This document shows positions 52,801 through 60,913 of a DNA stretch of 64,000 bases, piece by piece; within the stretch, counting starts at the first letter, position 1, and each line of letters starts with the position of its first letter. The notes beneath the pieces were generated by a model. That model was not told the DNA's origin. It did not search any database and saw only the letters and a program-made list of their open reading frames with translations. Both the position numbers and the translations under genes were made by a program. The DNA comes from Paenibacillus ehimensis NBRC 15659 (GTDB lineage Bacteria; Bacillota; Bacilli; Paenibacillales; NBRC-103111), in assembly GCF_004000785.1 (NCBI RefSeq), contig NZ_BILX01000003.1:1-64000 (forward strand), in the 5' to 3' direction.

Positions 52801-55639
52801 CGAAGGAAGAAATACCGGCAATTCTCGGCGCCTCCCGTAAGACCCCGTCGCATTCGATGACAGGCCGTTTCCACTCCGATAGCTCTTGCTGCACGTAAAA
52901 CGGCGTCTCGCCGAACTGAATATTCGGGTTAAGCGCTTCGGCGTGCAGGGAAGGCGCCAGTTGGCCGTGTTTCAGCTGCAGCAATATTTTGCTCAGGCCC
53001 GCGATCCCTGCCGCGCTTTCGCAGTGGCCGATGTTGGATTTGACCGAACCGATCGCACAAAACTGTTTGTCCAGCGTATTGTGTTCAAAAGCTCTCCGCA
53101 GTCCTTCAATTTCTATAGGGTCGCCTAATGCCGTTCCCGTGCCGTGCGCCTCCACATAGCTGATTGCCCGCGGATCTACCTCTGCCCGCCGAATGGCTTC
53201 CATCACGACTTGCGACTGTATGGCCGGATTCGGAACCGTGTACCCTTTCACCTTGCCTCCGGCGTTAATCGCGCTGCCTTTAAGGACACCGTAAATGTGA
53301 TCGCCGTCCGCTTTCGCGAGCTGCAGCGGCTTTAATACGACGGCCCCTATGCCCTCGCCACCGACAAAGCCGTCCGCCCAATCGCCGAACGCCCGGCACT
53401 GATCGCCTCCCGACAGCATCGTCTTTTCCGACAATCGCACATAATGCACCGGGTCCACGATGAAATTCACTCCCCCGGCGATAGCGCAGTCGCTGGTGCC
53501 GCTGTACAGGCTCTCCAGCGCCAGATGGACCGCCGTAAGCGATGAGGAGCAAGCCGTATCGACCGCAAGGCTCGGGCCTGTAAAATTTAAACAGTAGGAC
53601 ACCCTGTTTGCCACAGACCAATAAGAAGCCCCCGTCGGATAATTGCCGTTCATGATGCCGACGAACACGCCGACTTTGCGCGAACGGCTCAAAGCCTCCG
53701 GGATATAGCCCGCATCTTCTATGCTCGAATAGACGATTTGCAAAAACTGCCGCTCCTGCGGGTCCATCTGCTCGGCTTCTTTAGGGGAAATGTGAAAAAA
53801 CAAAGGATCGAAGGTATCGATCCCCCGGACGAATCCGCCCCACTTGCTGTAGGTCGAGCCTTTCCGGCCTTTTTCGGGATGATAGTGCTCCCTCCAGTTC
53901 CAGCGGGCTTCGGGAATTTCCGTGATGCAATGTTTGCCTCGTTTCAAATTTTCCCAAAATTCGCCCATATGATCGGCTTGGGGATATCGCCCCGCAAGAC
54001 CGATGACCGCTATATCTTTGCTTCCGGAAGCGGATGCCGCCGGCCGGACCGTCACAGCGACCGGCCGCTTCATCATCGACGCATCAGAGCGCTGGTCGAT
54101 ATCGCCAGCATCCTGCGGTGGAGCAGCCTCTGCTTCCTCCGCTCCGACCATTGCGGCCAGCGCTTGCTGCCGAGTTTGCATAAAATAGTCCACCAAAGCG
54201 TCAATCGTCGAATATTCAAAGAAAATCGTACTGCTTACATGCTCATTCATCACTTTGTTTAAACGATCGGTTAGCTGAATAATTAAAATCGAGTCCATGC
54301 CGTACATCTCCAAGGCTTCGCCGGCATCCATGCTGTCCGCCTCGACCTCCAAAATTTCCCCGATCAGCTTTTTGAAATACGCCCTGCCTTTTTGCCTTAA
54401 CTGTTTGTGCGACAGACGATTGGCGCTGTCGCCTTCCTCGCCGGCGGCGGCTTGGTTAGCTTGCTTGGCCAGGTCGGCCTGTTTAGCCTGGCTCGCTTGG
54501 TCGCTCGGTGCCGCAATCGCCGCTAGACCCGCTTCCCGAGCGGCGCCTCCCGGCGCAGCGTTTCGCATTTGCCGCACAATTCCGTCACTTACGGCGGCAA
54601 TAACCTGCTGCCCCAAAAAATCGGCATCCGCCGCCGGATAAGCGACCGATTCAAACCCTTCCTGCTCCAGCACCACGTTCCACATCTCCGGGCTTAATGC
54701 CGGGCAGCCGGGCAGGCGCACCTCCTCATCCTCGTACAGCCACCAGCCTTTCAGCAAACCGAAGGTCACATGGTTGAACAAGGAGTTTTCGGTTATTTCG
54801 TTAATTAATAAAACGCCCTTGCATTTCAGGAGCGCCTTCGCATTGCGAAGCGTCTGTCTAATGTTGCGAGTCGCATGCAGCACGTTCGTCGCCACAACCA
54901 GATCGTATTGGCCTACAGCCAAATTCTGCTCCGCAATTGGTTCTTCAATGTTTAAAATGTGATAGGCAAGATACGGATACTGATCTTTATATTTTGTTTT
55001 TGCATAGCTTAGAAAGGATTTGGAAATGTCCGTGTAGCCATATTCCTGAATATGCGCGCCGTAAGGGCTGAACCGCGATAAAAGCATCTCGCTGGTGCCC
55101 CCGGTGCCCGCCCCGATCTCCAAAATGCGCAAGCCCTGCCTTCGGCCGCTGCCGATAACTTGCTGCACATGCTTCACCGCTTGTTCCGCGACGACTTCAT
55201 TGAAGTGGTCTGCGATGAGATTTTGTTTGTAGACACCTTCCACCAATCGCATCGAGGCATTCGGGAACATGATGTCCGTTGCTGACCGGCGGCCTGTCAA
55301 AATGTCCGGCAAAGCTTTCAGCATCGTATCGGCCAGTAGCGCCTTCGCCTGCATGTTCTCATCCGCAAGCCATTGCTGCATGCGGCGATCCCATTCCTTC
55401 CACAACTCCCCGCTGTCCCCGGCGCCGATTGGAGGCTGCTCCTTCAGCACGAATGCGGTATGCTCCAGCCACCTGCGGTACAGATCGCTTATTTCCGGAA
55501 CATTTTCCTTAACGCACCAATCTGCTGCTTCGGGCTTACATCCAATGGAATGCAGCTGCACACGAAGCAAACGGATGAGAAATTGATCGAGTTCCACCAT
55601 CTGACGATGTTGTTGTGCCAGCCGCTCATCATTTCGCAT
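49817..55639 (-). CDS. Trans-AT PKS B: cMT-ACP, KS-DH-KR
   Basis: The protein has 1940 residues. It starts with a C-methyltransferase (about 15-350; SAM loop LEIGAGTGGTSEM near 171) and ACP (Ser450 in GMDSI), which complete the module begun in protein A. Then come KS (545-970; C697 in DTACSSS, His in EAHGTG and NIGH), DH (1150-1440; His1184) and KR (1500-1915; IGGAGGIG loop, Tyr1843). The DH motif reads HRVNNVRVLP, with Asn in place of the conserved Gly of HxxxGxxxxP; the Asp of LIDSAFQ is present. The KR has QSNYVSGC, with Cys where the catalytic Asn usually is, and a B-type Asp (VLSD). It ends right after KR; the matching cMT-ACP-ER are in protein C. ATG 55639 follows GGGAGGGTG; the gap to A is 57 bases. 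Confidence 0.92.
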   Translation of the reverse strand: MRNDERLAQQHRQMVELDQFLIRLLRVQLHSIGCKPEAADWCVKENVPEISDLYRRWLEHTAFVLKEQPPIGAGDSGELWKEWDRRMQQWLADENMQAKALLADTMLKALPDILTGRRSATDIMFPNASMRLVEGVYKQNLIADHFNEVVAEQAVKHVQQVIGSGRRQGLRILEIGAGTGGTSEMLLSRFSPYGAHIQEYGYTDISKSFLSYAKTKYKDQYPYLAYHILNIEEPIAEQNLAVGQYDLVVATNVLHATRNIRQTLRNAKALLKCKGVLLINEITENSLFNHVTFGLLKGWWLYEDEEVRLPGCPALSPEMWNVVLEQEGFESVAYPAADADFLGQQVIAAVSDGIVRQMRNAAPGGAAREAGLAAIAAPSDQASQAKQADLAKQANQAAAGEEGDSANRLSHKQLRQKGRAYFKKLIGEILEVEADSMDAGEALEMYGMDSILIIQLTDRLNKVMNEHVSSTIFFEYSTIDALVDYFMQTRQQALAAMVGAEEAEAAPPQDAGDIDQRSDASMMKRPVAVTVRPAASASGSKDIAVIGLAGRYPQADHMGEFWENLKRGKHCITEIPEARWNWREHYHPEKGRKGSTYSKWGGFVRGIDTFDPLFFHISPKEAEQMDPQERQFLQIVYSSIEDAGYIPEALSRSRKVGVFVGIMNGNYPTGASYWSVANRVSYCLNFTGPSLAVDTACSSSLTAVHLALESLYSGTSDCAIAGGVNFIVDPVHYVRLSEKTMLSGGDQCRAFGDWADGFVGGEGIGAVVLKPLQLAKADGDHIYGVLKGSAINAGGKVKGYTVPNPAIQSQVVMEAIRRAEVDPRAISYVEAHGTGTALGDPIEIEGLRRAFEHNTLDKQFCAIGSVKSNIGHCESAAGIAGLSKILLQLKHGQLAPSLHAEALNPNIQFGETPFYVQQELSEWKRPVIECDGVLREAPRIAGISSFGAGGANAHVIVQEYIPDRAMLPAKAASPPGKPHMIVLSAQNMDRLRARASQLLHAVAAGIYADGQLGDIAYTLQTGRVAMEARLAFIACSLEELVQQLNRFIAGQAEQEQLIFGEVQSRKEAVAELAADEAMQEMVASWIRDQKYAQLLKIWAKGFEIDWDACYGSDRPSRISLPAYPFAEERYWFPARQDKKDADEGQAVSPSVGVLHPLLHRNTSHLLEQRFSSEFNGREFFLSDHRVNNVRVLPGAAQLEMALAAVARAAPPDGANAGVALTNVVWARPVTVKQEPVSVHIGLHLDQNREIGFEIYGVPEQGEETVLYSQGRATLTGKPESRRIDISAVKQLCDKGMLTSGECYAAFAKMGLFYGERHRGIERLYLGRNQVLARLTLPASVSDTLQAYTLHPVLIDSAFQASLGLTLDLMQRQLLPNRPPLPFALQRLEMPGGCVPAMWARVQYSVPRGADDGVMKLDIDLCDESGNVCVHMQGFTTRLYSAEGGSYAQEQALAQVRDSAAEAAVSSSDPPAARVLVLAPVWEAFHVDHPQHRQDLLSVSTAKPLFIGGKEDLLETLRAAVPDASAAYIPENASAAQIKRILEAFGGRIRHIVWVASTPVPAVRAGAEHSPVRRQESELIQVFRLTKSLLQLGFGSRELDLTAITFQAEAVYPHDRANPGQAAVHGFMGSLAKEYPNWNIRVADLEAAEGCKVQDILSLPPDPLGNAYVYREEEWYRQELVPVEYAPLRHTVYRRSGVYVVIGGAGGIGEVWSEYMIRTYQARIVWIGRKNKDAVIQAKLDRLAAAGPQPAYIQANAADLSELQRAYERIRGQYSRIDGIVHSALVLSDRSVANMEEEEFRAALAAKLDVSVNMAHVFRKEEPDFVLFFSSLNSFLKLPGQSNYVSGCTYADAFARRLSLEWPCPVKVMNWGYWGSVGSVASAQIRHSMEQKGIGSIEPAEANQALEQLLAGPLDQIVMMKTIKRPDLPALNESKTVTVFR

Positions 55640-55696
55640 GTTCTCACCCTCCCCATCTGCTCATTACCATCAATTCACCATTCACCGCGCCATGTG

Positions 55697-58600
55697 TCAT
55701 GGATATACGGTAACCAATTCCCGCCGATGGATATGGTATGGATCGCGTTCGCCTTCCGTCTTGATAAGACCTAATTGATGCAAAGGCCCTCCAAGAAGCA
55801 ATTCCAACGCCAACATCGCTTCCGGCTGCTCTACGGACCCGATTCCCATCTTCGCCATCCGCTTCCGGTAATCGCCGGAAGCCACGGCTCCAACGCTTCC
55901 CCAGTATCCCCAGTTGATCACTTTAACCGCATAGGGGCGTTCATGTGCAAGCCATTGCGCAAAAGCGTCCTTGAACGCGCATCCGGCAGCATAATTGCTT
56001 TGGCCCGGGGGCGTAGCGAAGGAGTTCATGGAGGAGAAGAACAATACGAAATCAAGGTCGTCATGCCGAAAGACGAGATCGATGCTGACGCAAACATCCG
56101 CTTTGGCAACCAATCCGGCCCGGAATCGGCTTTCGTCCATTTTCATTATGCTGCTGTCCAGCAGAGCGATCGCCGCATGGATGACACCATGGATTCGCGT
56201 ACAGCGCTCTTTAATGGTTTGATACGCGCGGTGCAAGTCTTCGGGATTGGCCGCATCCGCGCATATATACTGTGGCGCAGGGCCATGCCGCGCAAGCCTT
56301 TGCAAGCTTGCTTCGATATCCGTATCCTTCTCCCTTCGGCCGATCCAAAAGATGCGGGCCTGATACGTGCGGATCATGTATTCGCTCCATGCAGTCCCCA
56401 GCCCGCCCGCGCCTCCGATGACAACATATGCGCCGCCGCGCCGGTATGCCGAACCGCTTGGCGCCGGGCATGCGACCGGCACCAGCACCCGCTTATGCCA
56501 TTGCTTGCCGCGATAAACGAATGCGCCTCCCGCCGGGTCCGCCTGAAGCGCGAACAATTCCTCCCACGGACGATCGGCCCCGGCCTCCAGATCGGCAAGC
56601 CGAATGCCCCAGCCGGGATATTCCTTGGCGAGCGATCCGACAAGGCCATGAACGCCAGCATGAACAGGATCGACGCGATCGGCCTTATGGACGGGCTGTG
56701 TCTGGAACGTGAGCACAGTCCATTGCAGCGGCTTGCTTCCGTATCCGATCCGGAGCAAGCTCTTCACCAGTCTAAACAGTTGAATCACTCCCCGCTGCTG
56801 CCCCATGATCATCGCTTCGCCCGAGATACGTGCTTCCGTATCCCCAGGGGAAGCGGGCGCAATCCAGAGGAGATGATCGACGGGTCCGCAAGCCTCCAGC
56901 TTATGAGCCAGTTCGTCCTCCGTGTAATCTGCCGCTCCGTCCATGGCCAGCGCACCTGGATAACGCTTTTGAATTGCATTCCAATCGTGCGTATTCCCGC
57001 CAATAATGATCATACGATCATTTATGGGGGCCGGTGCGACATCGGCTGTAAGCCGGAAGGAGTCCCATACCGGTGTCAAGAGCACAGTGTCTTCGGGCAG
57101 CTCTGGCGGCGCATTGTCGGCAAATGGCCGCTGCGGCAATTCTCCTTCAAGGTTTCTGGAGGTGTACCGGTTGATCCGCACGCAGCATGCGCCGGATTCG
57201 TCGCACATGTCAATATCGAGATACTCCACCTTGTCGCCTCTGGAGCTGCCGCTGCTGAACCGAATATACGCCCACATCCGCGGCGTGCACGGACGTATCA
57301 GCTCTAACGTATCCAGCGCAAATGGAAGCGGCGGCTTCGCTGCTGCGTCGCCCGATTGCCGATCTCCATCCGCAAAGAGGATGGCCGCCTGAAGCGCTGC
57401 ATCCAGCAGACTCGGATGAAGCCGATATTGTTCTCCTGTTTCCCAAATACAAGACGGCAGCGCGAGCTTGGCAAGTGCTTGCTCCCGCCCCAAGTACATT
57501 TCTTGTATCCCTTGATGACTCGGCCCATATTCAAGGCCCAGCTTTCGCAATCGTTCATAGCAAGCTGCAGCGCTCAATAATCGGCCGCCGCCTTGTGTCT
57601 GCACAGCACTAAGATTCAGATTGGCCCCGGCGAGGCCTGTCTGTATGGACGCCCTGCCGCATCCGCATACAACAGTCCGGTTGTCCACCGGCTCCTCGTA
57701 ATAAATTTCATACCGGATGTCGCCGTTATTGTCCGGGTATAGAGCGGTATGAACCGTGACCGCCTCTTGGCCTACGCGAATCGGGTTCATCCAAACGACG
57801 TTTCTTAGCGTAAATCCTTCCTGACTTTGCGCAAGCAGCCCTCCGGCTTGCCGCACCGCCGCTCCGGCCATTTCCAAATAAGCGGCGCCGGGAAGCACCA
57901 TGCTGCCTTTCACTTGATGATCGGCGAGAAAAAACTCCCGCCCGCTGAAGACCGAGCTGAACTGCAGTGTATGAGCGCCGGAACGATTTCGGTGCAGCAG
58001 AGGATGGAGCATGACGTCGCCCTCCGCCCCTGCCCCCTGCACGGACCGATGGTTGGACAAGCGAAACGTTTTCCGCTGAAAAGCATAAAGCGGCAAGCTG
58101 ATTTTGGCATACTTTTTGTCGCTGTTCAGCTTGGTCAAGCCCATGTCCGAATCGCAGAGCCAAAGCTTGAGCGCGTTCTCCATGAAAGGCCGGTCCAGCT
58201 TCAGGCAAGTGATTGGCGCCCCAGCTTCCATCTGCGCCGCTGCAGCCGACAAGATTTGATCCGTATCGTCATCCGCATGAATAAAGGATTCCAGCCATTG
58301 TCCGTTATTATGGGCAACGCCGGCAAGCCTGCTATGTTCTTTAATAACCGAATAGGGGCGGCCCGGTTTTATTTTGCTCCAGTTGCGGTTCATGACAGCC
58401 GCCGCTTCCCGAAAATCTTGACGGCCGTCCGCAGCGAGCCGCACCGCCATTTGTTTCGTGATCACATCGTCCGCCAGCAAATCGAGCAGTTCGTAAAACG
58501 GCGGATGATCAAATTGCCGCTGCTCCTGCAGGTCCCATTTCCGGTTCAATTTTTGGATGGAACTTGCAATCATCAGCATCAACAGCCGCTTCGCCTCCGC

Positions 58601-60874
58601 CGGATTGGAAAGTTCAGCCGCTTCGGTAACTCCGGCAGCCCCTTCGTCCAGCCACCTTTTGCTATTTGCCCCTGTGACGGATTGAATCGCCGTATGCCAC
58701 TCATCCATCAACGTTTTAAACGTGTATTGATTCGCGTACAGCTGTTTTGCCTTGTCCATCAATTGCGCATGCACGCCGTCGTACCGGTTATCGGCAATAT
58801 GCCTCAGCGCGCAAACGATTTTCTCCACATACGCTTCATCAAAAGCATAAGGCATCAGCATCTGTCCGCCGGATCTATACAGCGGGATGGACGGCCTTCC
58901 CGGTTGGAGGTCGTCGCGCTTCTTATGACCGGTGAGGACGGCAACGATGTCGTCCAGGGAGAGCATGCCGCTGACCGCCAGGCTGACCCATGCTCCCGAC
59001 TTCGATCCCGCCGCGCAGGCCGGAGACCATCCGAGCTCCATCAGAGCCGATGCATGGATATAACCGGCTGCGAACAAATAGAGTTCCCGATATTCGCCGC
59101 TCCACGTATTGTCATAAAACCCGCGCGCGATGCCGCTCTCTATTCCCAGCTTCCTAAGGACGGCGATGAATTGTTCCTCTTTTCTCTTCAGCAGAACACT
59201 TTCCGCCCCGTTCCAGCCGATATCTCTGTAGCCCTGCCACTTCGGATCGTCAACGTGCAAGCACCAGAGCCGTTCCGCTGCGCGCGAGATGCCGGCGTTT
59301 TGTTCCAGCAGCGCGCATATATCCTGCTTGCTCTCTACCAACCCGCCAACCCGGTATTGGAACGACTCGCGTCCCATAAGCACCGACATGCATAGATCGT
59401 CCAGTTCGACCTCATTCATGAACTCCGCGCTTGCCGTCCACTGCTTCCAATCGGCGATGATCCGCTTCAGACTTTCCTCGCTTTTGGCCGATAAAACGAA
59501 CAGCCTGCCACCGGCCGAAGCGTCGGCTTTGCCGCTCTTGCTCTTCCTTTTTTTGGCTGCATTCGGCGCTTCCTTGTATTGCTCGAGCAGGACATGCGCA
59601 TTGACTCCGCCGAAACCGAATGAACTGACCCCCGCTCTCAGGGGCTGTCCCTCTTCCCTGCTCCGCCATTCGCTTGACTCGGTTGCGATCTCAAAAGGAG
59701 TTGCCGCGAAATCGATGATCGGATTCGGCACCTTGACGTTAAGGGATGCAGGGATGGTCCGATGCTTCATCATCATGAGAACTTTTATGATTCCGGCCAT
59801 CCCCGCCGCACTTTCCAAGTGGCCGATATTCGTTTTGACCGAGCCGATTTTGCAAAATCCGCAGTCTCCCGTATCCTGGCGAAATGCCTGGGTTAAAGCT
59901 TCTACCTCGATCGGATCGCCGAGCGAAGTTCCCGTCCCGTGCGCTTCGACATACGTCACCGTCTCGGGCCGAATGCCCGCCGACTTGTATGCACTTAGAA
60001 TGACATCGCGCTGCGCTTGGACTTTCGGCGCTGTTATCGACGGGCTTTTGCCGACGTGATTGACGGCGGAACCTTTGACAATACCATAGATGCGGTTGCC
60101 TTCCTCCACGGCTTGATCGAGCCGCTGCAGCAGCAGCACGCCTACCCCGTCTCCCGGAACGTAACCGTTGGCATCTTTATCGAACGTCTTGCACTGCCCA
60201 TCCGGACTCAGCATCCTCGACTTGGAGAAAGAAACATATTTCAACGGATGGAGATTCAAGTTCACCGCTGAAGCGAAAGCGTAATCGCATTCTCCCTGCA
60301 GCAAAGCGCGCCGGGCTTCATGAACGGCGACCAGCGACGAGGCGCAGGCCGCGTTGATGGGCATGCTCGTTCCCCGCAAGTGGAATGCATACGAGATCCG
60401 ATTGGCGAGCAGACTCTCGTAGGTGCCCAGGCAGGCGTAGCTGTCTGCTGCGGACGCACCGCAACCGCTCAGCTTCTGAAGATAATCGGGCGACATGATT
60501 CCCGCGTACACGGAAGTCACCCGTTCCTGAAGCAACCGAAGGGGGATGCCCGAATCTTCGATGCAGCGCCACGTCTCCTCCAACAGCAATCTGTGCTGCG
60601 GGTCCATACTGACGGCTTCGCGGGGCGATAAATGAAAAAAACGATGATCAAAGTCATACACGTTATCAAGCGAACCGCACCACTTGCTGTTGCTTTTACC
60701 GGCTTCATCGACATCCGGGGAATAGTAATCCTGTACATTCCATCGGTCCGGGGGAATTTCCCGGATCGAATTCATCCCGGATACAAGATTTGTCCAAAAC
60801 TGACGATATCCATCGGCATCGGGAAACCGGCAAGACACTCCTACAACCGCGATATCCACACGATTCAAAGTCAT
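55697..60874 (-). CDS. Trans-AT PKS A: KS, dead AT-like domain, DH, KR
   Basis: The protein has 1725 residues and is the first PKS of the operon seen here. KS (5-430) has C177 in an unusual INAACASS setting (normally DTACSSS), with His in EAHGTG and NIGH kept. Then follows an AT-like region absent from all other modules (about 535-900, see 58180-59270), DH (955-1240; His986 in HQVKGSMVLP, Asp near 1156 in LLDAALQ) and KR (1290-1700; IGGAGGLG near 1485, Tyr1628 in QSNYAAGC). The Cys177-to-His986 distance is 809 residues, against 476-488 in the other KS-DH modules. There is no ACP; cMT and ACP are at the start of protein B. ATG 60874 has a GGAAAGGAGAGG site. Loading of the starter is not visible. 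Confidence 0.9.
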   Translation of the reverse strand: MTLNRVDIAVVGVSCRFPDADGYRQFWTNLVSGMNSIREIPPDRWNVQDYYSPDVDEAGKSNSKWCGSLDNVYDFDHRFFHLSPREAVSMDPQHRLLLEETWRCIEDSGIPLRLLQERVTSVYAGIMSPDYLQKLSGCGASAADSYACLGTYESLLANRISYAFHLRGTSMPINAACASSLVAVHEARRALLQGECDYAFASAVNLNLHPLKYVSFSKSRMLSPDGQCKTFDKDANGYVPGDGVGVLLLQRLDQAVEEGNRIYGIVKGSAVNHVGKSPSITAPKVQAQRDVILSAYKSAGIRPETVTYVEAHGTGTSLGDPIEVEALTQAFRQDTGDCGFCKIGSVKTNIGHLESAAGMAGIIKVLMMMKHRTIPASLNVKVPNPIIDFAATPFEIATESSEWRSREEGQPLRAGVSSFGFGGVNAHVLLEQYKEAPNAAKKRKSKSGKADASAGGRLFVLSAKSEESLKRIIADWKQWTASAEFMNEVELDDLCMSVLMGRESFQYRVGGLVESKQDICALLEQNAGISRAAERLWCLHVDDPKWQGYRDIGWNGAESVLLKRKEEQFIAVLRKLGIESGIARGFYDNTWSGEYRELYLFAAGYIHASALMELGWSPACAAGSKSGAWVSLAVSGMLSLDDIVAVLTGHKKRDDLQPGRPSIPLYRSGGQMLMPYAFDEAYVEKIVCALRHIADNRYDGVHAQLMDKAKQLYANQYTFKTLMDEWHTAIQSVTGANSKRWLDEGAAGVTEAAELSNPAEAKRLLMLMIASSIQKLNRKWDLQEQRQFDHPPFYELLDLLADDVITKQMAVRLAADGRQDFREAAAVMNRNWSKIKPGRPYSVIKEHSRLAGVAHNNGQWLESFIHADDDTDQILSAAAAQMEAGAPITCLKLDRPFMENALKLWLCDSDMGLTKLNSDKKYAKISLPLYAFQRKTFRLSNHRSVQGAGAEGDVMLHPLLHRNRSGAHTLQFSSVFSGREFFLADHQVKGSMVLPGAAYLEMAGAAVRQAGGLLAQSQEGFTLRNVVWMNPIRVGQEAVTVHTALYPDNNGDIRYEIYYEEPVDNRTVVCGCGRASIQTGLAGANLNLSAVQTQGGGRLLSAAACYERLRKLGLEYGPSHQGIQEMYLGREQALAKLALPSCIWETGEQYRLHPSLLDAALQAAILFADGDRQSGDAAAKPPLPFALDTLELIRPCTPRMWAYIRFSSGSSRGDKVEYLDIDMCDESGACCVRINRYTSRNLEGELPQRPFADNAPPELPEDTVLLTPVWDSFRLTADVAPAPINDRMIIIGGNTHDWNAIQKRYPGALAMDGAADYTEDELAHKLEACGPVDHLLWIAPASPGDTEARISGEAMIMGQQRGVIQLFRLVKSLLRIGYGSKPLQWTVLTFQTQPVHKADRVDPVHAGVHGLVGSLAKEYPGWGIRLADLEAGADRPWEELFALQADPAGGAFVYRGKQWHKRVLVPVACPAPSGSAYRRGGAYVVIGGAGGLGTAWSEYMIRTYQARIFWIGRREKDTDIEASLQRLARHGPAPQYICADAANPEDLHRAYQTIKERCTRIHGVIHAAIALLDSSIMKMDESRFRAGLVAKADVCVSIDLVFRHDDLDFVLFFSSMNSFATPPGQSNYAAGCAFKDAFAQWLAHERPYAVKVINWGYWGSVGAVASGDYRKRMAKMGIGSVEQPEAMLALELLLGGPLHQLGLIKTEGERDPYHIHRRELVTVYP
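58180..59270 (-). other. AT-like domain without catalytic Ser, in PKS A
   Basis: Residues about 535-900 contain LFAAGYIHASALMELGWSP followed by AAGSKSGAWVSLAVSGMLSL. This lines up with the acyltransferase nucleophile elbow (GHSxGE). In this alignment the catalytic Ser is Lys625 and the preceding His is Ser. A post-AT-like linker (SLPLYAFQRKTFRL) follows near 930. It is probably the remnant of an integrated AT kept for structure or for docking the trans AT (inference). Confidence 0.6.
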
Positions 60875-60913
60875 TCTCCTCTCCTTTCCGTAACTTGGAC
60901 TTCGTCGTAAGCG

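Noticed and set aside
55775-59395. Long plus-strand open frames (55775-57307 and 57827-59395) opposite PKS A, and many similar ones opposite the other PKS genes
   Set aside because: They lie antisense to clear KS/DH/KR coding, have no ribosome sites and read as low-quality protein. GC-rich coding DNA opens such shadows.
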